From: CAWAQA01 sp963784065
Lineage (GTDB): Bacteria > Acidobacteriota > Vicinamibacteria > Vicinamibacterales > UBA2999
Length of the DNA stretch: 64,000 nucleotides
Assembly (NCBI GenBank): GCA_963784065.1
Contig: CAWAQA010000005.1
Span: 558,001-622,000 of the forward strand
Reading direction: 5' to 3'
Made by a program: the position numbers and the translations under genes. The notes below the pieces were generated by a model. The model saw only the letters and a list, made by a program, of their open reading frames with translations. It had not been told where the DNA came from and searched no databases. Positions 1-9,732 of this stretch are shown here, in pieces (position 1 is the first letter of the stretch; every line of letters starts with the position of its first letter).

Positions 1-387
1 ATGATGCTGAACCGCATGACCGGGCCGTACGCGGTCTTCTACTGGTCGCTCATCGCCATCAACGCGTGCATGATCCAGTTGTTCTGGTTCCGCAGCGTCC
101 GCGACAACATCCCGCTGCTCTTCCTGCTGTCGCTGCTGGTGAACGTCGGCATGTGGCTCGAGCGCTTCATCATCATCGTGACCAGCCTGCATCGCGACTT
201 CCTGCCCTCGTCGTGGGACATGTATGCCCCGACGCGATGGGACTTCGCCATGTTCGCCGGGACGATCGGGCTGTTCCTCTCGCTGTTCTTCCTGTTCATC
301 CGCTTCCTGCCGGCGATCGCGATGTTCGAGATGCGCACCATCGTGCCGGAGGCGAAGTTGAAGATGGAGCATCCCCACCACGGGTAA
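1..387 (+). CDS. actC: Alternative complex III subunit ActC, C-terminal part
   Basis: This is the tail of the NrfD/PsrC-like integral membrane subunit of alternative complex III, which oxidises quinol in the inner membrane. About 128 residues are visible, with hydrophobic segments near residues 12-25, 36-57 and 81-105. The stretch ERFIIIVTSLHRDFLPSSW followed by a Tyr-Pro-Thr region is typical of the ActC C terminus. The family is usually over 400 residues, so the gene certainly begins upstream of the window; the ATG at base 1 is just an internal Met. The stop is followed at once by actD (GTG at 389 or ATG at 392), consistent with one transcript for the whole respiratory operon. Confidence 0.85.
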   Translation: MMLNRMTGPYAVFYWSLIAINACMIQLFWFRSVRDNIPLLFLLSLLVNVGMWLERFIIIVTSLHRDFLPSSWDMYAPTRWDFAMFAGTIGLFLSLFFLFIRFLPAIAMFEMRTIVPEAKLKMEHPHHG

Positions 388-391
388 TGTG

Positions 392-940
392 ATGGCGCAC
401 GAGCACACCAGTCCGACGCTCTACGGCATGATGGCCGAGTTCAACACGCCGGGCGAGCTGGTCAGGGCGGCCGAACGGACCCGCCTCGCCGGCTATCGCA
501 ACTTCGACGCGTACTCGCCCATTCCGATCGAGGAGCTCAACGAGGCGATCGGCATCCGGCGGACGCGGCTGCCGTTCATCGTCCTGATGGGCGGGATCCT
601 GGGCGGGCTCGGGGGTACGGTCTCGAGTACTGGACCCAGGTCATCGAATACCCGATGAACGTCGGCGGCCGCCCCTTCCACAGCTGGCCGCAATTCATCC
701 CCGTGACCTTCGAGACGACGGTGCTGGGCGCCGCGCTGGCGTGCCTTCGTCGGGATGTGGGCGCTGAACGGGCTGCCGCAGCCGTACCACCCGGTGTTCA
801 ACGTGCCGGCATTCGCGCGCGCGTCGTGCGACCGCTTTTTCCTCGTCGTCGAGGCGACCGATCCGCGGTTCGATCTCACGTCGACGAAGCAGTTTCTCCA
901 GGGGCTGGAGCCGGTGGGAGTGTCCGATGTCGCGCCTTGA
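392..940 (+). CDS. actD: Alternative complex III subunit ActD (DUF3341), frameshifted
   Basis: ActD is a small membrane-anchored subunit of alternative complex III. The N-terminal segment (MAHEHTSPTLYGMMAEFNTP, then AAERTRLAGYRNFDAYSPIP) is the DUF3341 signature. It is followed by two membrane segments and a conserved C-terminal region with PYHPVFN and FFLVVEATDPRFD. The reading frame is interrupted near 612, where a G seems lost from a G run, and again near 745, so no single frame spans the gene. The pieces are collinear and end at the TGA at 938-940. The start could be GTG 389 or ATG 392; ATG is preferred. It lies between actC and actE. Confidence 0.85.
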
Positions 941-1005
941 GATCTGTGACGGGAGTCAGGGGAGCGGGCGAGGGGGAAGTGGAGAGGGCTGTCTCAGTCA
1001 CGAGG

Positions 1006-1647
1006 GGACAAGGCTGGAGGATACGGAGCCCCTCGCCCTGCCGCCGTCCCGCTGACGCGGATCGCGGCTTCTGGACGCGCGCCGTCGTGATTGCAGCGGT
1101 GTGCGTCGCAGCGGCGGCCTGTCGGCAGGACATGCACGACGCGCCGCGCTACGATCCGCTCGAGGCCAGCACCTTCTTTGCCGACGGCGTGGCGTCGCGC
1201 CCGTTTCCGGCCAACACCGTCGCCCGCGGCCAGTTGCGGCAGGACGACCATCTGTACCAGGGTCGCGTGAACGGTGAGCTGGCGGACACGTTCCCGATGC
1301 CGGTGACCGCGGCGGTCATGGCCCGCGGGCAGGAGCGCTACAACGTGTTCTGCCTTCCGTGCCACGGGCCGACGGGCTCGGGCAACGGCACGATCGTGCA
1401 GCGCGGGTTCCGTGCGCCGCCGTCGTACCACGAGGAGCGGCTCCGCGCCGCGCCGGTCGGCTATTTCTACGACGTGATGACCAATGGCTTCGGCGCGATG
1501 CAGGACTACGCCTCGCAGGTGCCGGTCGCGGACCGGTGGGCGATTGCCGCATACATGCGCGCGCTGCAGCTCAGCCAGCGCGCGACGGTGAACGACGTGC
1601 CGGCCGACCGTCGGGCGGAGCTCGATCGCCCGGAGGCACAGCCGTGA
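1006..1647 (+). CDS. actE: Alternative complex III cytochrome c lipoprotein ActE
   Basis: ActE is the monohaem cytochrome c subunit that carries electrons out of alternative complex III. A hydrophobic segment ends in AAAC (Cys codon 1120-1122), a good lipobox, so the mature protein should be lipid-anchored on the periplasmic face. The haem motif CLPCH is encoded at 1351-1365, with the distal Met probably in the GFGAMQDYASQV segment. The start is unresolved: no ATG with a ribosome binding site precedes the lipobox in frame. GTG 1006 is a guess, and an indel near 960-1060 may hide the real start. The stop is followed immediately by actF, whose GTG start overlaps it. Confidence 0.8.
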   Translation, partial: GQGWRIRSPSPCRRPADADRGFWTRAVVIAAVCVAAAACRQDMHDAPRYDPLEASTFFADGVASRPFPANTVARGQLRQDDHLYQGRVNGELADTFPMPVTAAVMARGQERYNVFCLPCHGPTGSGNGTIVQRGFRAPPSYHEERLRAAPVGYFYDVMTNGFGAMQDYASQVPVADRWAIAAYMRALQLSQRATVNDVPADRRAELDRPEAQP

Positions 1648-2868
1648 CCGCGGACACCAGCGCTTTCGCCGCCCCCGCGGATCTCGCCGCGCTCCGCTCA
1701 GAAGGCGCTCATCGCCGGCGTCGCCGGCCTGGTGCTGTGCGCGCTCGGCGTCTTCTTCAACCCCGGCCACTTCTTCCGCGCCTGGCTGACCGCCTACCTG
1801 CTGTTCCTCGGCATCGCGCTCGGGTCGATGGCGCTCGCGATGATCCAGCACCTGTCGGGCGGGTCGTGGGGCATCTTCCGGCGTGTCTTCGAAGCGTCGA
1901 GCCGCACGCTGCCGCTGCTGGCGCTGCTGTTCCTGCCGGTGGTGCTCGGCATGGGCTCGCTCTACACGTGGACGCACCCCGAGGTCGTCCAGGCGGACAC
2001 CATCCTGCAGCACAAGGCGCTGTACCTCAACACGCCGTTCTTCCTGGTGCGCGCGCTGGTCTACTTCGCCTGCTGGATCCTGCTCGCGTGGACGCTCACC
2101 CGCTGGTCGGCGCGCCAGGACGAGGGCGACGCGAGCGTCAACCTGAGGCTGCAGCGCCTCAGCGCCGCCGGCCTCGTGATTTACGCGATCACCGTCACGT
2201 TCGCCGGCATCGACTGGATCATGACGCTCAACCCGCACTGGTACTCGACGCTGTTCGGGTTCCTGATGATGGGCGGGCAGGGGCTCGCCGGGCTGGCGTT
2301 CACCATCATCATCGCCACGCTGCTGGTGAAGCGCGGGGCGATGTCCGATCTCCTCAAGCCGAACCACTTCCACGACCTCGGGAAGCTGATGTTCGCGTTC
2401 GTGATGCTGTGGGCGTACTTCAACTTCTCGCAGTACCTGCTCACCTACGCCGCGAACCTGATCGAAGAGATCCCGTATTTCGTGACACGCATCACCAACG
2501 GGTGGCAGTACCTCGCGCTGTTCCTCGTCGTCTTCCATTTCGCCGTGCCGTGGCTCCTGCTGCTCTCGCGCGACCGGAAGCGGAACCCGTACCGGCTCGT
2601 GTGGATGGCGGCGTGGATCCTGTTCATGCGCTACGCGGACCTGTTCATGCTGATTGCGCCCGAGTTCGCCTCGACGGGTGAGAACCTGCACATGGCGGCC
2701 GGCGCGCACGAGAGCCACTTCTACGTCCACTGGCTCGATCTGGCGGCGCCGCTCGCGATCGGCGGCCTGTGGCTCTGGATGTTCTTCACGCAGCTCGCGC
2801 AGCGGCCGCTGTTCGCGATGCGCGACCCGTACCTGCGCGAGGCGCTGGAATCGGGAGGAGGTCACTGA
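1644..2868 (+). CDS. actF: Alternative complex III membrane subunit ActF
   Basis: ActF is the second NrfD-like membrane subunit of alternative complex III and is thought to take part in quinone handling or proton translocation. About ten hydrophobic helices are visible, with family-typical segments such as TFAGIDWIMTLNPHWYSTLF, FHDLGKLMFAFVMLWAYFNF and SHFYVHWLDLAAPLAIGGLW. The first about 18 codons from GTG 1644 are in another frame from the rest; one indel near 1697 joins them to the main frame (QKALIAGVAGLVLCALGVFF). The TGA overlaps the ATG of the next gene in a TGATG, implying translational coupling. Confidence 0.87.
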
Positions 2869-3394
2869 TGGCCCACGGCAGGACCGGGACCGGACGATCC
2901 CGGCTTCGATCCGGCCGATCCCGAGTACGGCGCCACGCCTGCGGGATCCACCTACGAGCACACGGACGCGCACGTCTGGATCATCGCCAAGTTCATGTTC
3001 TGGCTGCTCGTCACCGCCCTCCTGACGCACGTCGGGCTCGGCTTCATGTACCAGACGATGATCGAGCAGGGCGACCGCGTGGACGAGGGGCAGATCCGGT
3101 ATCCGCTCGCCGCCGGGCAGGACGAGCGGCTGCCGCCGCTGCCGCGGCTGCAGCAGTCGCCCGGCGAACGAGATCTACGACTTTCGCCGCAGCGAACAGG
3201 ATCTCCTGAATACCTATGGGTGGCAGAACCGCGGAGCGGGCACGGTGCGCATCCCGATTGCGGAGGCCATGCGGCTGACGGTCGAGCGCGGCCTGCCGGC
3301 GCGTCCGCAGGATGCGGCGCAGCCGGCGTCGCCGAGCGCGATGATGCCCGCCGACTCGAGCGCCGGGCGGACCATGCAACAGAGAAGGCAATGA
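2868..3394 (+). CDS. Small single-pass membrane protein of the act/cox operon
   Basis: Reassembling three frames (shifts near 2878 and 3168) gives about 175 residues. There is an acidic Pro-rich N terminus (DDPGFDPADPEYG), one membrane helix (FMFWLLVTALLTHVGLGFMY), then a periplasmic tail with PLPRLQ, EIYDFRRSEQDLLNTYGW and RIPIAEAMRLTVERGLP. That tail pattern is shared by small proteins of unknown function found between act and cox genes. Its place between actF and sco suggests an assembly or stabilising role in the ACIII-caa3 unit; this is inference from context only. Its ATG overlaps the actF stop, and its TGA overlaps the next ATG (3391). Confidence 0.65.
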
Positions 3395-4402
3395 CCATGG
3401 CAAGGCACACGGCGCACGGCGCACGGCAGACGGCACAAGGCCCGCGGCCCACGGTTCAAGACGAGTGCTGGAGCCTGCGCCGGCGCCTCCGCGTGTCAGC
3501 GTTGTGCCTTGCGGTTTGTGCCTTGTGCCTTGAGGTCGCCACCGCCCAGCCTCAGTACCCGAACGGCTACGGCAACCAGCCGAAGCCCGGGATCCCGGCG
3601 TCGGAGATGCCGGCGCAGTTGAAAGAGGTGACGTTCCAGCAGCGGCTCGACCAGACGCTGCCGCTCGACGCGACCTTCAAGGACGAGCGCGGGCCGTACC
3701 GTGAAGCTGGGCGACTACTTCGGGCGACAAGCCGGTGGTCCTCGCGTTCGTGTACCTGCAGTGCCCGATGCTGTGCTCGCAGGTGATGAACGGGATCTCC
3801 AGCTCGCTCAAGGCGGTGCCGTTCACGCCGGGCGAGGACTTCGACGTCGTGCTCGTCAGCTTCGACCCGCGCGACACGCCGGAGGTCGCCGCCGAGAAGA
3901 AGCGCGCGCACATGGCGTACTGGGACGCGCAGGCCACCGCCGGCGCCTGGCACTTCCTGACCGGCGACGAGGCCAACATCCGGCGCGTCGACGTCGGCCG
4001 CCGGGTTCACCTACCGATGGGACGAGCCGAGCGGACAGTTCGCGCACGTCAGCGGCGTGCTCGTGGTCACGCCGGACGGCCGGCTGTCGCGCTACTTCTA
4101 CGGCGTCGAGTACTCGCCGAAGGAGCTGCGGATGGCGCTGGTGGAGTCGGGCGAGGGCGAAGATCGGCTCGGTCATCGACGAGCTGCTGCTGTACTGCTA
4201 TCACTACGACCCGGCGGCCGGTCGGTACGGCGTCGTCGTCATGAACCTGGTGCGCCTCGGCGGCGTGCTGACGCTGGCGATGCTGGCCGGCTTCATCGTG
4301 CTGATGCGCCGCAGCGACCATTCGCGAGTGGTGGTTCGCGATTCGCGATTGCCGGCGCTGGCCCAAGAATCACGATTCACGAATCACGATTCACGAATCT
4401 GA
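3391..4402 (+). CDS. sco: SCO1/SenC-type copper chaperone for cytochrome oxidase, frameshifted
   Basis: This thioredoxin-fold copper chaperone loads the CuA centre of CoxB. The copper motif is CPMLC in VLAFVYLQCPMLCSQVMNG, followed by VLVSFDPRDTPEVAAEK and a C-terminal membrane helix (LGGVLTLAMLAGFIVLM). The frame shifts near 3702, 3995 and 4160. Both ends are unusual. The N-terminal 50 codons, including the signal-peptide core (LCLAVCALCLEVATA), are read from a period-7 inverted repeat (3400-3537). The last about 25 codons after the membrane helix, and the stop, lie in a second one (4321-4402). The true start may therefore be a later GTG, e.g. 3494. The ATG at 3391 overlaps the preceding stop. 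Confidence 0.82.
3400..3537 (+). repeat. Period-7 inverted repeat (unit CAAGGCA / TGCCTTG) inside the sco 5' end
   Basis: The left arm (3400-3460) is a run of degenerate seven-base units such as CAAGGCA, CACGGCG, CACGGCA and GACGGCA. The right arm (about 3499-3537) carries the reverse complements, with units such as TTGTGCC and TTGCGGT. The arms are about 40 bases apart, so the transcript could fold into a long imperfect hairpin. Unlike most members of this class in the window, this one lies within an apparent coding region, where the right arm encodes the signal-peptide core. Confidence 0.6.
4321..4402 (+). repeat. Period-7 inverted repeat (unit TTCGCGA / TCACGAA) at the sco stop
   Basis: The left arm (4321-4355) has the units TTCGCGA, TTCGCGA, TTCGCGA and TTGCCGG. 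The right arm (about 4364-4400) alternates TCACGAT and TCACGAA. Reversing and complementing the right arm gives TTCGTGA-type units that align with the left arm, mostly with C/T differences. The TGA of sco lies in the last unit, and coxB starts five bases later. Confidence 0.65.
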
Positions 4403-4406
4403 ATCT

Positions 4407-5403
4407 ATGCTGTCTGGAATCCCGCTGTTCCCCGATCAGGCGTCCACGCTGGCCCCCCAGGTGGACAACCTGTATTTCTTTCTTCTTGCGGTCACCTCGT
4501 TCTTCGCGATCCTCGTCGTCATCCTGGTGGTGTTCTTCGCCGTCAAGTACCGGGACGATACAGGGCTGAAGGTCGGGGCGCCGATCACCGGGTCGGTGCC
4601 GCTCGAGATCGGCTGGTCGCTCATCCCGTTCGTGATCTCGATGGTGATCTTCGTCTACGCCACGGTGGTCTACTTCAACATCGTGCGGCCGCCCGCCGAG
4701 ACGCTCGAGATCTACTCCACCGGCAAGCGGTGGATGTGGCGGTTCCAGCACATCGACGGCCAGAGCGAGATCAACGACCTGCACGTGCCGAGAGGGCCGG
4801 CCGGTGAAGCGTGACGTTCACCTCCGAGGACGTGCTGCACAGCCTGTTCATCCCGGCGTTCCGCGTGAAGGCGGACGCGATCCCGGGCCGCTACAGCTCG
4901 ATCTGGTTCACGCCGACGCAGACCGGCACGTTCCACCTGTTCTGCGCCGAGTACTGCGGCACCAAGCACTCCGGGATGATCGGCAGGGTCATCGTCATGG
5001 AGCCGAACGACTACCAGGCGTGGCTCAGCGGCGAGCGGCGGGCTGCCGATGGTCGCGCGCGGCGAGCAGCTGTTCCAGCAGCTCGCCTGCGTCAGCTGCC
5101 ACCTGCACCGACGGCTCCGGCCGCGGCCCGTCGCTCGCCGGCGTGTTCGGCACGCAGGTGCAGCTCGCGAACGGGCACGACCGTCGTCGCCGACGACACG
5201 TACATCCGCGAATCGATCCTCACGCCGCAGGCCAAGCTGGTGAGCCGGCTACCAGGCCGATGATGCCGACCTTCCAGGGCCTGGTCAACGAAGAAGGCGT
5301 GATGAGCCTCATCGAATACATCAAGTCGCTGCCGGCGGCGAATCGGCCGGGCGGCGCCGCGCCGCAGGCCAACGCGGCGCAGCCGCGACCCCAGGGCGAG
5401 TAA
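4407..5403 (+). CDS. coxB: Cytochrome c oxidase subunit II with fused cytochrome c domain (caa3 type)
   Basis: Subunit II accepts electrons at the CuA site. Two N-terminal membrane helices (residues about 20-45 and 65-92) precede a cupredoxin domain with the CuA ligands in FCAEYCGTKHSGM and an upstream His in SEDVLHSLFIPAFRVK. A C-terminal cytochrome c domain follows, with CVSCH at about 5092 and a candidate Met ligand in RPMMPTF near the end, so this is a caa3-type fused subunit. The frame is interrupted near 4795, 5045, 5105, 5180 and 5250; the fragments are collinear and finish at the TAA at 5401-5403. ATG 4407 is five bases after the repeat-bearing sco terminus, and coxA starts ten bases downstream. 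Confidence 0.85.
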
Positions 5404-5413
5404 GGCCAGGACC

Positions 5414-7042
5414 ATGACAACCACCACCGCAACTGTACCGCCGACCGCGAACTACCTGAACCACAGCTCGACGGTCGCCTCGTGGCTGCTGACGAAGGAC
5501 CACAAGCGCATCGGCATCCTGTACCTGATCGTGGTCACCTTCGCGTTCCTGCTCGGCGGCGTCTTCGCCGCCGGCGATCCGCATCGAGCTGACGACGCCG
5601 CAGGGCGATTTCGTGGCCGCCGACACCTACAACCGGCTGTTCACGATGCACGGCATCATGATGGTGTTCTTCGTGCTGATCCCGGCGGTGCCGGCGATCC
5701 TCGGCAACTTCGTGCTGCCGCTGATGATCGGCGCCAAGGACGTCGCCTTTCCGAAGATCAACCTGCTGAGCTGGTACGTGTTCGTCGATCGGGATGATCT
5801 TCACGCTCACGGCGATGGTCATCGGCGGCGTCGACACCGGCTGGACCTTCTACACGCCGTACAGCACGCGCTACTCGAGCTCGCAACGTGATGCTGACCG
5901 GCATCGGCGTCTTCATCACCGGCTTCTCGTCGATCCTCACCGGCCTGAACTTCATGGTGACGATCCACCGGATGCGCGCGCCGGGCATGACCTGGTTCCG
6001 GCTGCCGCTGCTCGTGTGGGCGCTCTACGCGACCAGCCTGGTCCAGATCCTCGGCACGCCGGTCATCGCCATCACCGTGCTGATGCTGGCGCTCGAGCGC
6101 GGCTTCGGCTTCGGCATCTTCGATCCCGCGCTCGGCGGCGACCCGGTGCTCTTCCAGCACCTGTTCTGGTTCTACTCGCACCCGGCGGTCTACATCATGA
6201 TCCTGCCGCCGATGGGCGTGATCAGCGAGGTCATCGCCTGCTTCTCGCGCAAGAACGTGTTCGGCTACTCGTTCGTCGCGTTCTCGAGCCTGGCGATCGC
6301 CGTGTTCGGCTTCCTCGTCTGGGCGCACCACCTGTTCGTGGCCGGCATCTCGCCCTACTCGGCGATGGTCTTCTCGTTCCTCTCGTTCGCGGTCGCCATC
6401 CCGTCCGCCGTCAAGACGTTCAACTGGACGGCGACGCTCTACAAGGGCGCCATCTGGTGGAAGACGCCGATGATCTACGTCTTCGGCTTCATCGGGCCTG
6501 TTCCTGGTCGGCGGCCTGACCGGGCTCTTCCTCGCCTCGCTCGGCCTCGACGTCCACATGCACGACACCTACTTCGTCGTCGCGCACTTCCACTACATCA
6601 TGGTCGGCGGCGCGATCATGGGCTACTTCGCCGGCCTGCACTACTGGTGGCCGAAGATGACCGGCCGGATGTATTCGGACGGCGCTCGGCAAGCTGTCGG
6701 CGCTGCTCGTCTTCGTCGGCTTCAACCTGACGTTCTTCCCGCAGTTCATCCTCGGCTACCTCGGCATGCCGCGCCGCTATCACGTCTATCCGGACGAGTT
6801 CCAGGTGCTGAACGTGCTGTCGTCGGCGGGCGCCTCGGTGCTGGCGGTCGGCTACATCCTGCCGCTCCTGCTACTTCATCTATTCGCTCAAGTACGGCGA
6901 GCTGGCCGGCGACAACCCGTGGGGCGCCACCGGCCTGGAGTGGAAGACGCAGTCGCCGCCGATCCCGGAGAACTTCACCGAGACGCCGATCGTGAACGAG
7001 GGCGCGTACGAGTATTCCAAGCGGGAGATCAAAGTTGCCTAA
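5414..7042 (+). CDS. coxA: Cytochrome c oxidase subunit I, frameshifted
   Basis: This is the catalytic haem-copper subunit that reduces oxygen and pumps protons. Recognisable segments include LFTMHGIMMVFF (haem a ligand His), FWFYSHPAVYIMILPPMGVI (CuB His and the His-Tyr cross-link region), WAHHLFVAGIS (the His-His CuB pair) and DTYFVVAHFHYIMVGG (haem a3 and a ligands). All expected metal ligands can be found. Six single-base indels, each explained by one extra G or C (about 5578, 5786, 5886, 6497, 6683, 6871), break the frame. The C terminus ends in YSKREIKVA before the TAA at 7040-7042. It sits directly between coxB and coxC. Confidence 0.9.
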
Positions 7043-7044
7043 CG

Positions 7045-7753
7045 GAGCACGTTGCCGCCGCGCACGCCGACGACCAGCACGGTCACGCGCACGGCCACGC
7101 GCACCACCCGGCGCTGCAGCATCACTTCGAGACGCTGGAGCAGCAGCACGAAGCCGTCCACGCTCGGGCATGTGGATCTTCCTGGTCACCGAGATCATGT
7201 TCTTCGGCGGCCTGTTCATGGCCTACATGCTCTACCGCGTCTGGTATCCCGCAGGCCTGGTCCGAAGGCAGCGTCGAGCTCGACATCGTCCTCGGCGGCA
7301 TCAACACCGTCGTCCTGATCGGCAGCAGCTTGACCATGGCGCTGGCCGTGCGCGCGGCGCAGACCGGCGCGCAGAAGGCGACGGTGAACTGGCTGCTCGT
7401 CGACGATGGTGCTCGGCCTGACGTTCCTCGTCATCAAGTTCTTCGAGTACAAGCACAAGTGGGAGCTGAACCACATTCCCGGCGCCAACTTCACGTTCGC
7501 GGGGCCGCATGCGCCGCAGGTCGAGATCTTCCTGTCGCTCTACTTCGCGATGACCGGCCTGCACGCGCTGCACATGGTCATCGGGTTCGGCATCCTGAGC
7601 GTCATCGCCTGGATGGCGCACAAGGGCCGGTTCTCGCCGGAGTGGTACACGCCGGTCGAGATGTCCGGGCTCTACTGGCACTTCGTCGACATCGTCTGGA
7701 TCTTCCTGTTCCCGCTGCTGTACCTCGTGGACAGGGCCCACCAGGTCGCATAG
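7045..7753 (+). CDS. coxC: Cytochrome c oxidase subunit III
   Basis: Subunit III stabilises the oxidase core in the membrane. A His-rich N terminus (HADDQHGHAHGHAHH) precedes hydrophobic helices containing GMWIFLVTEIMFFGGLFMAY, LGLTFLVIKFFEYKHKW, FLSLYFAMTGLHALHMVIG and GLYWHFVDIVWIFLFPLLYL. The Glu/His positions of the family are present in these motifs. Frameshifts lie near 7165, 7262 and 7408. The start is uncertain because no ATG lies in the correct frame just after the coxA stop; 7045 is only the first position clearly in the protein frame. Confidence 0.85.
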
Positions 7754-7762
7754 GTCGCGAGC

Positions 7763-8171
7763 ATGTCAGGACACGTTTCGCCCAAGAGCGACGTACTACC
7801 TCATCTTCGGCGCGCTGATGGTCGCTGACGGCCGTCACCGTCGTGCGTCGCGTTCATCAACCTCGGCGTGCTGAACTTCCCGGTGGCGATCGCGATCGCG
7901 ATCATCAAGGCGACGCTCGTCATCCTGTTCTTCATGCACGTGAAGTACAGCAGCCGGCTGACGAAGCTGGTCGTCGGCGGAGCGTTCTTCTTCCTCATGA
8001 TCCTGCTCGGCGCTGACGATGACCGACTACCTGTCGCGCGGCTGGCACACCTCGCCGCGCGGGACGACGACGGCAGGAACGCAGCAGCGCGTCGGCCCGG
8101 CGCCCGCCGCGGAAGCGGTCCCCGTCGGCGCCGAGCCCGGTCAGCCCGCGCCAACGACGCCCGGGCATTGA
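7763..8171 (+). CDS. Cytochrome c oxidase subunit IV (COX4-like, caa3 family)
   Basis: This is a small membrane subunit closing the operon. Joined frames read MSGHVSPKS, then YYLIFGALMVLTAVTV, FPVAIAIAIIKATLVILFFM and GAFFFLMILLGLTMTDYLS. These make three helices with the HVKYSS loop that typifies prokaryotic subunit IV of caa3 oxidases. A Pro/Ala/Gly-rich tail follows. Shifts occur near 7795, 7825-7845 and 8010. ATG 7763 lies nine bases after the coxC stop. A palindromic dispersed repeat begins six bases after the stop and could terminate the operon. Confidence 0.78.
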
Positions 8172-8176
8172 GCGTG

Positions 8177-8194
8177 GGCCGGCTGAAGCCGGCC
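8177..8194. repeat. Dispersed palindrome, GGCCGGCT-TGA-AGCCGGCC type
   Basis: Nearly perfect palindrome just downstream of the oxidase operon. It belongs to the same family as the copies at 16677, 34432, 34532, 56314 and 56387. It could act as a transcription terminator or an mRNA 3' end protector. At about 8262-8300 there is also a worn, one-armed CTCTGTG/CCTCTG repeat related to the period-8 elements elsewhere in the window. Confidence 0.7.
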
Positions 8195-8320
8195 ACCTAC
8201 GGACCGTTACCGAGGACGTTCGGTCAGAGTCGTCTGAGACCGAGCCGAGCCTTCAGCAATCGAAGTTTCGAATACTCTGTGCCTCTGGACTCTGTGGCCC
8301 GTGAGGGTCGCGGGCCTTCC

Positions 8321-9589
8321 CTAGAAGACCTCGCCGAAAAAGCTCCACAACTTCTCGCGGCCGCGGATGTGAAGCGGGCGCGAGCGCCACTCGTCGAGGT
8401 TCAGCTTCTTCGAGCGCGTCAGGTCGTTCTCGAAGTCGGCCTGTGATGCGTCCGGCGAGACCAGGATCGAAGACCGCCACGTTCAGCTCGTCGTTCAGCT
8501 CGAGCGACCGGTTGTCGAAGTTGGCCGATCCGACGATGCTGAGGACGCCGTCCACGACCATGGCCTTGGTGTGCATCATCGCCGGCTGGTACTCGTAGAC
8601 CTCGATGCCCTGCTCCATGAGCCGCTCGTAGTCGGATCGTCCGGCAAACTTCACCGGCTTCGCATCGGTGATGTCGCCCTCGGTCAACAGCCGGATGCGG
8701 ACGCCGCGCCGCCGCGCCTCGCTGAGGCTCCACTGCGTCGATTCGTCGGTGATCAGGTACGGCGACTGGATGTCGAGCGTCGACCGCGCCGCCGCGATCG
8801 CCAGCAGGTAAAGCAGTTTCAACTCGTTGGCGCCGCCTTCCGGTGAGCTCCAGACGACGACGGATTTCGCTTTCCCCATCGGCTCCGCGTGCAGGCAGCA
8901 GGTCCGGCTCGACCACGCCGCCGGTCTCGATCCAGTTCTCGTGGAACGCCGCCTCGACGTTGATGGCGGCCGGCCCCTTGATCTCGAAGTGGGTGTCGCG
9001 CCACTGCGGCGCGTCCTCCCCGGCAAACGCCCACTGGTCGGCGATGCCGATGCCGCCGATGAAGGCGATGTCGCCATCGATGACGAGCGCCTTCCGGTGC
9101 GTGCGGTAGTTCGCCTCCTCGAGCGCGAAGCTGGCCAGGGGGTTGAACCAGCCGATCCGGCACCCCGCCTGCTCCAGCCGCTCGATGTGCCGGACGTCCA
9201 TCGTCGAGGCGCCGACGGCGTCGAGGACCATGCGGCATGCGACGCCGCGCCGCGCCGCCGCCTCGAGCGCGGTCGTAAAGCGCTCCGCGATCCGGCCCGT
9301 GTCGAAGATGTAGGTCTCGAACGCGATGCGGTGCTGCGCCGCGTCAATCGCCGCCAGCATCGCCGGAAACGCCGCGATCGCCGTTGGTATGAACGACATA
9401 GGAGTCGCCGGACGTCAGCGGATCGCCGAGCAGCGTCGCGAGGTAGTCGGGGAAGCGCGGGTCTGCGGCCGCCAGCGGCGTCCTGATGCGGAGCGTCTCC
9501 TGATCCTGCGCGATCACCAGACCGATCGCGACGAACATCAGGATGACGACGATGGCGGCGACGAGATTACGTGGACGAGGCACCCGCAT
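8321..9589 (-). CDS. Phospholipase D / cardiolipin synthase-like protein
   Basis: Members of this superfamily transfer phosphatidyl groups, often to make cardiolipin. An N-terminal membrane anchor follows ATG 9589 (NLVAAIVVILMFVAIGLVIA). Two HKD motifs are visible: THRKALVIDGDIAFIGG and HTKAMVVDGVLSIVGSANF, the paired catalytic sites of the superfamily. The frame is broken near 9397, 8893 and 8450; the pieces join into roughly 420 residues and end in FFGEVF. This is shorter than typical ClsA but like ClsB or other single-anchor members, so the exact substrate is unknown. It is convergent with the cox operon and divergent from ribA. Confidence 0.82.
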
Positions 9590-9732
9590 ATCGCTGCGGT
9601 CCGAGCCCTGCAAGATGAAATCCGGTTTCGCACCTGCGGGCTGCAGATTACACAGCTCATGTATTGCGGCGCAGCGGTGGCGGTCTTTCGGCAGGATCGC
9701 TGTCCTTCGCAGTCCCGTTTGACAGGGCGACC

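Noticed and set aside
994..3030. A long open frame of 678 codons on the minus strand
   Set aside because: It lies antisense to actE, actF and the following gene, is Arg/Glu/Gln/His-rich in the low-complexity way of GC-rich shadow frames, and has no recognisable domain.
5414..7042. Programmed ribosomal frameshifting or split coxA
   Set aside because: Six independent shifts at non-slippery sites, each fixed by one base, in a gene that is contiguous in all known bacteria; sequence error explains this better.
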